From: Raphanus sativus
Lineage: Eukaryota > Streptophyta > Magnoliopsida > Brassicales > Brassicaceae
DNA: 64,000 nucleotides
Assembly (NCBI RefSeq): GCF_000801105.2
Contig: NC_079511.1
Span: 24,862,638 to 24,926,637, forward strand
Reading direction: 5' to 3'
The position numbers and the translations under genes are program-made. The notes under the pieces are model-generated. The model saw only the letters and a list, made by a program, of their open reading frames with translations. It was not told the DNA's origin and ran no database searches. This document shows, piece after piece, positions 32,860-44,744 of this stretch. Position 1 is the first letter of the stretch; every line of letters begins with the position of its first letter.

Positions 32860-35800
32860 CTTAGTTGTACTAAGCTGGAACTGTTGTGGGATTGGGACCC
32901 CCAGAACAGTCCAGCGCTTGAAGGAGCTCTCTCAAAGCTGTTCACCCGATATTTGCTTTCTGATGGAGACAAAGAATCAGGACAGCTTTGTGATGCAGGA
33001 GCTCAAGGATCTCGACTACGACTCCCACTTCTTAGTCTCTCCCCACGGTCATGGAGGAGGAGGTCTCGCCCTTATCTGGAAAGAGCACATAGAGGTTACA
33101 ATCTTGACTGCAAATCATAACTTCATTGATACCAAGATAAGATTTAAAGAGGTGGAGTTTTTCGGTACCTTTACCTATGGGGCTCCGGAGGTAGGACAAC
33201 GCCAGGCTGTTTGGGACGCTCTTTCATCACTATCCACTCTTCGAACTGGTCCCTGGTACCTGACTGGCGACTTTAATGAGATTATAAACAATCTTGAGAA
33301 GTCAGGCGGTAAGGAGAGAGCGGAGAGTACCTTCACTGACTTCAGGAGTTTCTTATCGCAATGTGACCTGTTTGATCTTCAACACACCGGGAACTTTCTG
33401 TCTTGGAGAGGAGTCAGGGGGTCTGAGGAGACAGGAACCTACGTTGTTCACTGTAGACTAGACAGAACGTTAGTGAACAGTGAATGGTCAGATTTGTTTC
33501 CATCAGCTAAATGTCATTACCTCTTATATGAAGGCTCAGATCATAGGCCTCTGCTCTCTGTGTTTGACCCCACGAAGCTGAAATCACATCGCCTATTCCG
33601 TTATGACCGACGCCTGCGCCATAACCCTGAAGTAAAGGAGTTAGTAGACAGAGTCTGGAAGGAAAATGAGAATTTAGAGGTCATGCTAAGGATCTCTAAA
33701 TGCCGCAAAGCCATTGCGAATTGGAGCAGAGATCAGTACCTAAACAGTAAGAAGAAGATAGATCACCTGAAGCTCCACCTGGATTCCGAATTATCAAAGG
33801 CTGCAGCGGATGATTCGGCTATCTCCTCTATCAACTGAGCTCTTCTTAATGCATACAAAGCCGAAGAGGAGTATTGGCAGCAGCGAAGCAGACAACTCTG
33901 GTTGACTCTTGGGGATCGAAACACTGAATACTTCCATGTTGCTGCTCGTAGTCGACGTGCTCGTAACCGTCTGTCGGCAATCGAAACTGCAGAAGGGAAA
34001 ATGGTCTATGAGGAGAATCAGATTGCTGCTGTAATAGCCAAATATTTCTCTAACATTTTCACAGCGTCTGCAACCGAATGCTCAGATACGGTTGAGAGTG
34101 CACTTAGGGCAAAGATCACAACATCTCAAAATGAAATGCTTACAGTGATTCCATCTGCAGCAGAGATCAGAGCGGCTCTATTCTCCATCCATCCTGACAA
34201 AGCCCCCGGGCCTGACGGATTCTCAGCCAGCTTCTTCCAATCAAATTGGGACATCACCGGGCCTGCAATGATAAGCGAGATTCAGTGTTTCTTTAGGAAT
34301 GGGTCCTTGCCCCAATCCATCAACTCCACACACATAAGACTCATTCCGAAAATTCCTAGCCCTATCTCGGTAGCAGACTATCGTCCTATTGCACTATGTA
34401 ACGTGTACTACAAGGTCATCTCTAAACTCTTATCACTACGGCTTAAACCAATGCTACACTACACAATTTCGGAGAATCAGTCGGCGTTCATACCTGGTCG
34501 AGCTATCTCGGATAATGTGCTTATTACACATGAGATCCTCCACTATTTGAAAACCACGAAGTCAATGAAAAGAGGCTCCATGGCTGTAAAATCTGACATG
34601 AGTAAGGCATACGACAGGTTAGAGTGGGGTTTTATAAAATGTGTATTGGAAAAGTTGGGTTTCTGTGAGAAGTTTGTTACCTTAATTATGGAGTGTGTGA
34701 CGTCGGTCTCGTACTCCTTCTTGATAAACGATGCAGTGATGGAGTGTGTGGTGCCACAGAGAGGTATAAGGCAGGGTGATCCCCTATCGCCATATCTTTT
34801 CATCCTCTGCAGTGAGGTCCTTTCAGGGCTCTGCTTAAAAGCCCAAAAGGAAGGAAGATTACCAGGAGTCAAAATAGCAAAAAACAGTCCTAGTTTGAAT
34901 CACTTACTGTTTGCTGATGACACCATGTTTTTCATCCCCACTGACAATCGCAGCTGCTTGGTTTTGAAGGAGATCTTGGCACTCTATGAAGCCGCTTCAG
35001 GACAGCGCATCAACACCGATAAATCTTCTATATCCTTTTCTGCAAGAACCACACCTGCAAAGCGAGCCGAAGTCAAAAGAATCCTTGGTATCACTAGAGA
35101 AGGAGGGGTTGGGAAATACCTGTGACTCCCTGAGCTCTTCGGTCGTAAGAAGAAAGATCTTTTCACTTCCATCGTTGACAAAATCAAACTAAAAGCCGTA
35201 AGTTGGTCTACCAGATTTCTTTCTTCAGCTGGCAAGATGACGATACTCAAAGCGGTCCTCTCTGCGATACCGGCCTTTGCTATGACATGCTTCCAACTAC
35301 CTATAGGGCTATGCGATATGATTCAATCAGCCCTAACGCGCTTTTGGTGGGACTCCAACACGGGAAAAAAGAAAATGTGTTGGCTAGCTTGGGATAAACT
35401 AACCTTACCTAAAGGCTTGGGAGGTCTAGGTTTTAAGGATATCCAAACCTTCAACACGGCGCTTCTGGCTAAGCTCCCTTGGCGAATGATAACCAATCCC
35501 GACTGTCTGTTAGCTCGAGTTCTCCTTGGGAAGTACTGTCATAAAACCTCCCTTTTAAAAGTGAAGCCTTCGAAAGGAGCTTCACACGGATGGACAGGTA
35601 TCCTGGCAGGCCGTGATCTTCTCATCTCTCAACTGGGAAGAGTAATAGGAGACGGAACAGAAATAAAGGTGTGGCAAGACTCCTGGATTTCAACCTCTGC
35701 TCACTGTATCCCGTTTGGGCCTATAAAGGAGGGGGATAGCGATCTTCGTGTGTTTGACCTACTTGTACGAGGAACCTGCGAGTGGAATAAGGATATGGTT

Positions 35801-36905
35801 ACTAGTATCTTGCCAGATTTTGCTGAGGATATTTTTAAACTGAAGCCTAGTAAAACAGGAGCTAGAGATTCTTACATCTGGTATGCGTCAAACTCAGGAC
35901 ACTACTCGACGAAATCAGGCTATGCAGCTGCAATGTCGGACCGATCTCAGAACAGCAGTATGGTACTTTCTACCCCCCCCCCCTTTTAACTGGTATCGCT
36001 ACATATGGAACTCCCTCACAGCCCCCAAGCTGCAACTCTTCCTCAGGAAGGCAATTAAAGGGGCTCTGCCAACGGGTGATAATCTCCGGAAGAGAGGAAT
36101 GCTGCTGAACACTAATTGCATACATTGTGGAATGGTGGAAACGACAGAACACATCTTTCTCCATTGCCCCTTCGCTAGGCAAGTTTGGAGTCTGATACCA
36201 ATAGCAACAGATTTTGACACCATGCTCATCCACTCCTTCACCGACGCTTTGACGGCTGCTGCAAACTGGCAATGTCTACCACCGTGTGGTATCACCGGAG
36301 ATCTCTTCTCGTGGGTGTGCTGGAACATTTGGACCTCAAGAAACAAACTGCTCTTTGAAAAACGCCCAGCCTCAACTCTGCTGACGATGACCAAAGCTCT
36401 TTCTGATGCAAGGGAATGGACTATCGCGCAAGGCTCGGCGGTGAAACCTTCGCTAACAACTCAGATCCAGAGAAGACCACCGTCGCTTCCCCCTGATACG
36501 GTGATATGCAACACGGATGCGGCTTGGAAGGCAGAGACTTCAGCTGCGGGTCTTGCTTGGATCTTCGACTCCCCCACTCCCCTGCTGATCTCGTCTGGAC
36601 ACCAACATCATCATCAGGTCCCGTCGGTGATCATGGCTGAAGCCCTAGCGGTCAGGGGAGCTCTTTATCATGCCCTTCACCTTGGCATCTCAAAAGTCTG
36701 GCTCCGATCAGACTCCTTATCGCTCATCAGAGCAATTGAATCGATCTCCAAGCCGATGCAGCTCTACGGAGTTTTATCGGACATCGTTTCGCTTTCTTCT
36801 TCCTTCTCGTTTTGCTTCTTTTCCTTTATTCCTAGAGTTGAGAATGGGCTTACAGACAATCTAGCCAAAGCCTGTCTCTCAAATGTTATCACTTCTTGGG
36901 CCTGA
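32860..36905 (+). pseudogene. LINE ORF2 polyprotein, disabled
   Basis: The domains read in order. An APE-type endonuclease comes first ('LVVLSWNCCGIGTPRTVQRL', 'ICFLMETKN', 'WYLTGDFNEI', 'GSDHRPLL'). Next is the reverse transcriptase ('DKAPGPDGFSASFF', 'DYRPIALCNVYYKVISKLL', 'KSDMSKAYDRLEW', 'RQGDPLSPYLF', catalytic 'LLFADD' near 34904-34921). Then come zf-RVT ('CIHCGMVETTEHIFLHCPF') and RVT_3 RNase H ('CNTDAAWKAETSAAG', 'LTDNLAKACL'). Three lesions break it: TGA at 33836-33838, TGA at 35123-35125 in the conserved 'KYL.LPE' motif, and a frameshift at the C-run about 35972-35983. The start of ORF2 is unclear because its frame overlaps the end of ORF1. Confidence 0.9.
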
Positions 36906-37271
36906 GGCCTCTTTTATGAAAAAAATTCAGTTGCTCAAAAAAAAAGGGGATGATTTTGATTAATTTTGAAAATATTTAAATAATTAGTTTTATTCATCTA
37001 AAATCTATAGTGCAGATATTTTAGAAAAATTTTGGATTCAAATACATATTCACCAAAACAAATTAGTTTTGTTTTTAAAAAATAAATATTTTAATTACTT
37101 TTATCGAAAAATTCATGTAATTTGAATCGTATAAATTCAGATGACATAGTGTCAAATAAAAATTAATTCCAACTCATGAAAGAAATCTATATAGATGTAA
37201 TTACTCTATATGTTTAGAGTTTTATACGATAGATGAATTAAAGATTGTGTTTTTGTATCATAAAAATACAG

Positions 37272-37440
37272 TGACGCTCTTTATTGTACCAAAGAATATC
37301 GACAAATACAATTGGAGGCCGATGGAATAAATATCAAGGTCGATGAAAAACAATTGAAGGCTGATAAAGACAAGGAAAAAAACAAGCGATTTAAAACAGA
37401 GAAAACGAGAGAACAAGAATTAAAAATACAAGAAAGTTGA
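37272..37440 (+). pseudogene. FLZ exon 2 copy downstream of the LINE, ligand lost
   Basis: The sequence encodes 'LYCTKEYRQIQLEADGIN': the second cysteine of the C-x3-C pair is replaced by tyrosine (TAT for TGT). An acceptor-like 'aaatacag' precedes it. No exon 1 lies between the LINE and this exon, and the upstream join is the same as in the type B half-unit. Confidence 0.65.
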
Positions 37441-37488
37441 AAGTGGACCAGTGACATTGTTGGCATAATTTCATATAGTTTACTTTAA

Positions 37489-37535
<47 letters not shown>

Positions 37536-37858
37536 TATCCAATAATCAGTCAATTATCCTCCTATATATATTATAAAAGTGAATTATCTGGTTTAATTCA
37601 TATGAATATGATTTTTGTTTATAAAAACTAAAAAGTTATATGTTTCTTTCAATTTTATTATAATTTTCAGATAAAAATCTCTATGCTTCTCTAATATACA
37701 TATAATATATTTTAGAACTAAAATATGGGGTAGCAAGAATTTTCCCATAACAAAAGTAATGTGACAAACTAGTCTACGTTGTCTAGGTTCATATAAAAAT
37801 ATATAATCGTGTTATAGCAGATAAGCTAAGGTTATATACAGAAAAGAAAATAGTTGAA

Positions 37859-38815
37859 TCCTCCTATATATATTAATTGAAGTGACTTCTGCTGATGTGT
37901 CAGTCTTTATAATTTCATTAGTCAATGATTTTTAGTATTTATTTATTTGAATAAAAACTAAACAAAAATCTCTTTCAACCAATTAATGTTAATTACCAAA
38001 AAATATATAATCTTATGCATAGTCATTTATTGTATCTAATGGTATCAATTATGGAAATATATATAATACTTCATCAAATATTTATTTTTTTCACTAATAA
38101 TCTATTTATAAATTATATGAAGTATGTTGTTAAAAAGTAGTTAATAAAACTAATATACTAGCTTTATTTTTCTATTATGAACAGTCGTAAAAAGCTTTAT
38201 TTTCCTATATAAGTGATCATATACATATATTAAACATATAATTTTAATAAAATGTATTATAGTAACTATTTATGCATCATATAACGAGTTTATGTATTAT
38301 TTACATTAGTTTAAAATCATCTATGGTGATTAATATAGATTTTGTAAAAAATACTTGAGTCATTTATATTGATTCATTTCTAATGGTTTATAAACGATAT
38401 ATAATAGTTCATAACTATTAAATATTTGGTAATCACTTTTAAGGTTGTAAATCATCAACAATGATTATTGTATCATTAATAAGAGTTTTCAAATCAATAT
38501 ATAAAGAGATATAAGGAAGAATTTTTTATCACTTGTAGGATTTTAGAAAACATTTATGAAATTTAACAGGTTTGTAAATTATTTTAAATTAAAAATCATC
38601 GATAAGTATTTATAAAAATATTTTAAAAATTGTTAAATCATTTTTTAAGTTTATAAATTATTTATCATAGATAAAAATATTATTTTCTTGAGTTATAACA
38701 CCATTTATTAAGATTTATGAAACTATTTACAAGGATTTTAAATCTTCTGAGAAATAATTCATAAAATTTAAAATCTGTAAATATTTTATAAATTATTTAT
38801 AATTGTATAGTTCCT
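37859..38815. mobile_element. Probable Helitron-like insertion in the last array unit
   Basis: Unit sequence stops at 'gaaaatagttga' and is replaced by 'tcctcctatatatattaatt' and 'gaagtgacttctgctgatgtg', which resembles the 5' ends of crucifer Helitrons (5' TC). Unit sequence resumes near 38816 with 'tcatctaaaatagatag'. The insert is AT-rich and non-coding. The 3' end (hairpin plus CTRR) is not clearly identified, and about 330 bp of the unit are missing, so the boundaries are approximate. Confidence 0.4.
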
Positions 38816-39700
38816 TCATCTAAAATAGATAGTTCAGATATTGTAGAAAATTGTTGGATTCAAATACATATTTGCCAAAACAAATTAGTTCAACAAAAAT
38901 ATAAAATTTTAATTAATTGTATCCAAAGATTCATGTAATTTGAATATTATAAATTCAATTGACATAATGTTAAATGAAAATTAATGTCAGGCTTGAATCA
39001 TAAAACTCTTTACTCAAGTTCCAGAAACAACATAACTGAAGTACAGTCCACTATAATCTTCCTCTTAAACCTCAACATTTTTTAGTCCCTAGTCAACTAA
39101 GTGCAAAGATACACCGCCAGCATGTCACAGGAATTAAAATATAGTTCTTATATTAAAAACTTATGAGTTATTACATGTTTTCGTTTAAGATTGATTTAAA
39201 TAATAATAAAATGAGAATTTGAGACAATTTATTATGTTATAAAAGTTATGCTTATATGTCAAGTTCTTACACAACCTTTTGATAAGATTGCAACATAAGA
39301 AAATGAAATCTTATTTGATATATATACATATGATAGTATTAATTGGATAAAATTTATCATGTCTGAGTCATAAATGTTTTTAATAAATATATGAATATCT
39401 TATTCTTTGTTTTAATTTTACTTATAAAGAAATATTAAAATGACTTAAATTAATATATATTTAAAAAAAAAACTAAAATAACTTAGAATTTCCTATTGGA
39501 TAAGTTTGAGAATGATATAGTTCTCAAGCTCTGCTCTAGTATACAAGATACAATTTAATGATTGAAAATATTTTTCCCCATCTAGCATCAGTCAAATATT
39601 TTATAAGGATTCTTATAGCTCATCAACATATATATACCACATAATCTATTTCACAAATCAATGTAGCCTTTGCATGAAAAAATAGATCTGGATGATACTG
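38816..39700 (+). repeat. Degraded right-end array unit
   Basis: Diverged counterparts of the unit blocks are present in order: 'cagatattgtagaaa', 'aggcttgaatcataaaac', 'cagaaacaacataactgaag', 'catgtcacaggaattaaaat', and a ruined exon 1 near 39615-39700 ('caatgtagcctttgcatgaaaa', with stops and substitutions). It is more diverged than the internal units, as expected at the edge of an array. Confidence 0.75.
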
Positions 39701-39704
39701 ATAT

Positions 39705-40870
39705 GGTCAAATTTACTCTTGAGCTACTCTGAAATTTAGAGTGTGATGTATCACTTAGGGATCACACAATAGACTATTGGTTTCAGATTAAATTAGATCA
39801 ATAATACGAAAACAGTAAATATCAAGAAAGTAAATAAGTTGTAAAGAAATGGGAAAAGCGCTAGAACTAGGAAAATCAATCAGGTAATTAAGATTTCCTG
39901 ACGAACAAATCGTCCAGAGGCTTACTAAGATGAGTTCTTGAATTCAAATCACAATGCTATAATCAATCAACTCGTTGCAAATACTATCTATGTATAGATC
40001 CTAGAATTCATTATCTTTTTGCAAATTCATAAAACTAAGATAAGTAATAAGATCAAGTTTGATAAGTTCACTAAATCCCTAAACCAAATCTCTTTGCGAA
40101 TATGTATTAACTCATGCACGATTAATTTAGATAATCAATAACACTATTGTGTCTACCAATTATCCTAAGTTCCAGATTCCAGGTTGTCAATCCAAATCTA
40201 ACATTAAGTTCAATCCATATAAAATTTTATAAGATTATCCTAACAATTCAATCTATCTAGCAATCCTTCATAAACCCTAGAAACTCCTAAATATAACTGG
40301 TGATTTACTTAGACATGACCAATAAACACAAATCATATTTTGAATAAATTATATTAAGATATAAAATGACATACTGGAGTTTGAAATCAATCTTTCATAG
40401 AGATATGACCTGTATGTCCAAAAATCTATAAAATAAAAATAAAGTGTAGCCTAATGGCTGAAAATAGTAAGGGTTAAACACGTTCGTGGACTCTTCTTAA
40501 AAATACTGGAAATTTTTAGAGTTTCTGTAATTTCTTGAAACTTACTTTAAAGACATCAGTTTGTTTGATTAACATGGGTGTAACCTACATCAAGGGCGGT
40601 GTCGATCGACACTAGCCTCAAAGATTGATATCGACTTGGTCTTTTCAACATCACTTCTTTTTAAGATCCAAATAGCTCCAAAACCTCCAAATTGATCTAA
40701 AACATACCTAGACATGTAAATACTCCAAAAATGACTATAACATAAAGACTTTAAAATATAACTTATATTATGGTCAAAACCTTAAAAAACATGATGTATC
40801 AACTCCTTAATTTTCTTGCCCTCAAACAAAATATAGATTAAACCTTTGGAAGAGATTTGACAATGCATGA
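39705..40870. mobile_element. LTR-retrotransposon relic (Athila/gypsy-like LTR or leader)
   Basis: Non-coding sequence contains 'gtgtcgatcgacac' (about 40602), a phrase common in crucifer Athila-type LTR regions, and several 'tgatgtatcac/aact' phrases. The 'cctcaaacaaaatatagatt' segment at its right end resembles an element-internal border on the opposite strand. No paired LTR was found, so this is a tentative assignment. Confidence 0.35.
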
Positions 40871-42090
40871 CCTCACATATCCTTTACATACATCACTTTC
40901 ACCATTACATGTTGCAAGTAGTACTAATCTTACAAAGTACTTCCATGTACTAGACCTCAGCTTAGTAACCTAACCATTTATAGCCCACAATTCATAAAAG
41001 ATATCTAAATTCACCATCACTGACCTCATTTATGAGCTTAAGATGCATACTCATCGAGGGAATATCAATCAAATGACAAATGAACTCTTTACACATTGAG
41101 ATTTCTGATCTCACAGACAGTAATCTTGTTCATTTCTTCTCTCTCTTCTCGGTTCACTCGGTCAATTTATCCCTACTATATAGGATATCATTTTATTTTT
41201 TTTATCGGCTGATTTTTTTTGGACATGCTTCCATGATGCAAGCTTTAACGGTGATTGACAATAGCACGTGATTCACTTCTTTTTGACATTTATTATTTAT
41301 TATGTTTCTTTCTTTTTCTCAGGTTTTTTTTCTTTATTTGAAGGGAAGAGAAAGGAGAATCATACTCACATAGAATTGTCTTTTCAGACTTGAACAAGGA
41401 ATCCAATCTAGTGCATATCAAGCTCCAAGACAAGACATTCAAGTAGATTAATGTTGGAGGACAGTTTTGAATTCTTCAGACACTCTCACAAGCATGGATG
41501 TTATTGGTAGACATATCATATACAGTCTACAATAAATAGCTGAAAATAATCGTGCTATGTAAATAGTTAGATGATTAATTCCAAAAAAAAAAACTCATAG
41601 TTCCCAACTGACTCAGTTTTGACTCAATAAAACGATACAACTGACACTCACAATAGAACACAATGTCAGTGAATACCTCTCATAAACTTAAACAACATTG
41701 TTCCCAGTTTTATACAGTCTAAGAAACAAAGAAAATCGAAAAAAACTCAGAAAAGTAAAACAAATACTTGTGGGTGGGTCATGTGTCGATGAACACCAAG
41801 ATGGTGTCGAACGAATCTGGGTTTGAAGACCATATTCGTCCAGATGAAATTGAGGACTTAATCCAAAACGAGTCTCAAGACCATATTCAGCGGTTGTTCA
41901 CACTGCTCATGAAACCTTCCACTGCATCCTCTATTTTTCCTTTCAAATCAAAAGTGAAAACAGCTTGAACCTTCTCGAAAGGCTGTGAAAAACTCTTTCA
42001 ACGCACTTTGTATTCAATGACCCCACCTGAACAGCTTTGAGTAATCAATGTCAAATGAGGATATCCCTTGATCTAGGCTTGAGAATTTGA
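40871..42090. other. Intergenic sequence, probably eroded transposon
   Basis: No intact gene. Small frames here do not resemble proteins I know. Its position between LTR-like and protease-like relics suggests more of the same decayed element. Confidence 0.4.
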
Positions 42091-42094
42091 GTCT

Positions 42095-42490
42095 TAGCCT
42101 GCGGGTCCCGCCCCGTTTACCGTTTGCAAAAACCAATTCTCGGATGCGGGTTATAAATATTTTATTCAGGACGGATGTGGGTTGGGGGATTTTGAATCAA
42201 GGGTAGCCGCCAATCCGCAAAATTTATTTAAAAAAGTTTTTTGATGATTTGTTTTGTAAAAAAAGTATATATTTCCTAAAAATACGAGAAAAAGTATAAC
42301 CCCCGGGTTACCCGCAAAATTAAATAATTATTCTAGAAAAAAGTATAACCCGCGGGTTACCCGCAAAATTAAACGGAATGGGTACGGGTATAAATTTATC
42401 TTTACACGGGTTGTGCGGATCGGAGTTTTTAACCAAAAAAATTGAAACCCGCAGATTACGGGTCATGCGGGGCGGGTTAGACCCACAACA
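42095..42490. repeat. GC-rich 'CCCGCGGGTTACCCGC' repeat island
   Basis: The phrases 'acccgcaaaattaaa', 'ccgcgggttacccgc' and 'gcgggtcccgcccc' recur in both orientations (42100-42140, 42297-42375, 42440-42485). They form local inverted repeats in AT-rich surroundings, consistent with a small non-autonomous element. No coding sequence is seen. Confidence 0.5.
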
Positions 42491-42639
42491 GAGCCCTACC
42501 TTGATCTTTTTACTCTTCATCTTTTTCTTTTTATCCTTTTTCCCCCGGACTTATGTGATTTTATTCCAATGTCTCCATCCAAGATTTCTTTGACATTGTT
42601 TTTCACATGAATCTACATGAGAAACAGCCACATGCATAG

Positions 42640-43180
42640 GATCATTGTATATATCAAGATAGATGAATATCTATGCGTGGTCGCACAACTTTGGAGAAGA
42701 TATTCTTATCAATATTTTCAAAGAGATTATACCCTTAGATATATCAACTACTGCATCCATTGTGGCTAGAAAAGCTCTTCCAAGAAGAAGAAACATAGTA
42801 AATTTTCCATCTCCAAAACATGTAAGTCAATAAGTAATGCAATTTCTAACTTTCACATTTAAATTGTTGACAACACCAAATGGAGATTTTTAGCAAAAAA
42901 AAACACCAAATGGAGATTTTTTTTTTTTGAACAAATGGAGATTTGCTGGTGATGTACTTCGACACAGGATACTAACTTCAGAGCCAGTATCACAAGAAAC
43001 ATCATGAAATTTAGCTCTTGAAATAGTACAGAGAATGCCAAACTTCCCATGTTCTTTTAGCTTTATCAATTTCTTGATCCATGTTGCTGCACTTTTAGCT
43101 TCTTCGTACAATTTGTTTTGGAAGAAGATGAGATGAGGTGTTACATAAGTCAAGTCAATGAAACCGCATAAGCACATATC
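42640..43180 (-). pseudogene. Athila/gypsy-type retropepsin relic
   Basis: On the minus strand, pieces in different frames encode 'AKFHDVSCDTGSEVSILC' (the D-[ST]-G active-site region of retroviral-type aspartic proteases in plant gypsy elements) and, about 150 bp downstream, 'FLLLGRAFLATMDAVVDISK' (the conserved LLLGRxFLAT segment near the protease C-terminus). Frameshifts and an inserted A-rich duplication ('caaatggagatttt', three times) separate them. It is dead. Confidence 0.65.
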
Positions 43181-43717
43181 CCGTCTAACACGCCTCCTGA
43201 ATCTTTATAAGTCAAGTCAACCATTCACTGAAAACTATATTTATCCTAATTGTGATAACGATCATTTATTTTAAGACGTTAATCATGCGTTCAAAATAAA
43301 ATAATAATAAATTAACAGACTAATTTGGGGTTTAAATTTTATTATTATTATTTTATATCTCAAACAAATATATAACGTAAGCTAAAATCTTCTCTATTAA
43401 AAGAAAAGTACAAAAATCATATTGAACTATTTTTATTAATTATTTAATATGATATATTTGATTATTTACAATAAATAATTAAATATATATTATTTTCAAA
43501 ATATCTTAATAATTAATAATAAATATATTAATAATAAATCAATTATTATGAATTCTTGTTAATGTGTTTGTGAGACCTGATTACGAGAGACTTGATTTCT
43601 CTGTGTGATCATGCTTTTTACGACCTATAAGGCTATAACCATATCTATTTTCATTAATAGTTTTTGTCTTTTTGAATTGTGAAATATAATATTAATATTT
43701 AATACAGACTTTTTTAA
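43181..43717. other. AT-rich intergenic sequence
   Basis: No gene recognised. Confidence 0.5.
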
Positions 43718-44600
43718 GGGATAATTTGCAAAATACCCTATTTAGGATATGAAATTTGATAACTACATTTTCTATTTACTTTTTGAAAAATACACTTTCT
43801 TAATTATGAATTGACCATTTTATCCAAGATATTTCGAAATTAATATATAAATTCGTAATTAATAAAAATAGTATCATTAAAATTATTTTGTTTAAAATAA
43901 ATATGTGTGCTGAGATAAATATGTTATTTTACCATTTAAATTTTATAATAACAAAGATAAATATGTAAATTATGATTTTGTTTTGACTTTGTCATGAAGT
44001 TTATATATCCCTTTATTTATTTTCTTCAACTTATATAAATAAGTCACGTTGTTAAAAGAAGTTTCCTTAAATTTCCATGATTCTTTGTTCATCTTCCACT
44101 TTCTTGAAACTCTAGCCAAATGCATCATGATATTCTAAAACAGAACTATTGTAAGAATAAAATAGAACCAAATTAAAAATGAATTAACAAACCTCTATGA
44201 AGAAGAATCTGTGAAACTAAGAAAAAAAAAGGAAAAAACAGAAATTGAAAGGATACGAGAGAAGGAGACGAGAAGACGATACATGTCTTGTTTTTTTATT
44301 TTTCAAAATAATAAAAATTTTAAGATATTATTAAAAAAATATGGGAATAATATTGTGTAGATATATTAAAAGGATATTAGCTAGATTCTCTAATGATTTT
44401 TTGTTTTAAAAAAGTAAAATTAAACAATATATTAGAAATTGGATTTAAAAAACAATTTTTAAAAAAATATATTAGAAATATTAAGATTGGACAATTAGGT
44501 AAATTTATATATATATAAGTGTATTTTTCAAAAAAATAATAATAAGGATGTAGTTTTCAAATTATAATCTTATTTGAGTGTATTTCTCCAAATTTTCCCC
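43718..44600. mobile_element. Non-autonomous foldback element, probably Mutator-like (MULE)
   Basis: About 100 bp at the left end ('gggataatttgcaaaatacc', 'aactacatttt', 'tttttgaaaaatacactt') is repeated in inverse orientation at the right end (about 44505-44600). The flanks read 'cttttttaa' on the left and 'ctttttaa' on the right, a probable 8-9-bp target duplication. Long terminal inverted repeats plus a 9-bp-class duplication fit MULEs. The roughly 880-bp element encodes nothing recognisable. Confidence 0.65.
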
Positions 44601-44739
44601 TTTTTAATACAGATTTGGACGACAAAAAAATTAATAATAATACAGATTTAATGATAAAAATAATTAAAGATGGAAAATATTAAAAAGACTTTTCTTTGTC
44701 GACTGTTCTTCTGTTCAATGCGACTTAACTTCGAGTGTA

Positions 44740-44744
<5 letters not shown>

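Larger units (their letters stand above)
31060..36945 (+). mobile_element. Near-full-length L1-type LINE, about 5.9 kb, without target-site duplication
   Basis: A non-LTR retrotransposon with a 5' leader, ORF1, ORF2 (endonuclease, reverse transcriptase, zf-RVT, RNase H) and a short A-tail (36937-36945). The left flank ends at 'ataaggaatt' (31059), just before the place where FLZ exon 1 sits in other units. The right flank resumes at 'ggggatgattttgatt', which in copy 3 lies about 1.08 kb further on (28998). So no target duplication exists, and one FLZ copy is missing. ORF2 has two in-frame stops and one frameshift, so the element is dead, but its sequence is otherwise well preserved. Confidence 0.92.
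17930..39700 (+). repeat. Tandem array of a ~3.1-kb unit carrying an FLZ zinc-finger gene
   Basis: The same ordered sequence blocks recur through this region, all in the same orientation. They are: a block with 'ctcgaggtccagaaacaaca' and 'cacctcgacctcttag' (21.15, 25.58, 27.32, 30.46 and a diverged copy near 39.0 kb); FLZ exon 1 (21730, 26196, 27924); FLZ exon 2 (21917, 24419, 26451, 28151, 29318, 37272); an (ATT)n tract; and a 'cctcctatatatatt' block with 'gtgaattttctgttttaatt'. Exon 1 to exon 1 spacing is 4466 bp between copies 1 and 2, or about 3111 bp without the inserted LINE and its target duplication. From copy 3 to the lost copy 4 it is about 3135 bp. Copy 2 to copy 3 is 1728 bp because a half-unit is missing. 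Diverged unit sequence extends left to about 17.93 kb and right to about 39.7 kb. Confidence 0.9.

Noticed and set aside
17930..39700. Repeat array as a CRISPR or centromeric satellite
   Set aside because: Units are kilobase-sized and carry plant gene exons and introns; there are no short regularly spaced repeats, and no ~150-180-bp monomer as in crucifer centromeres.
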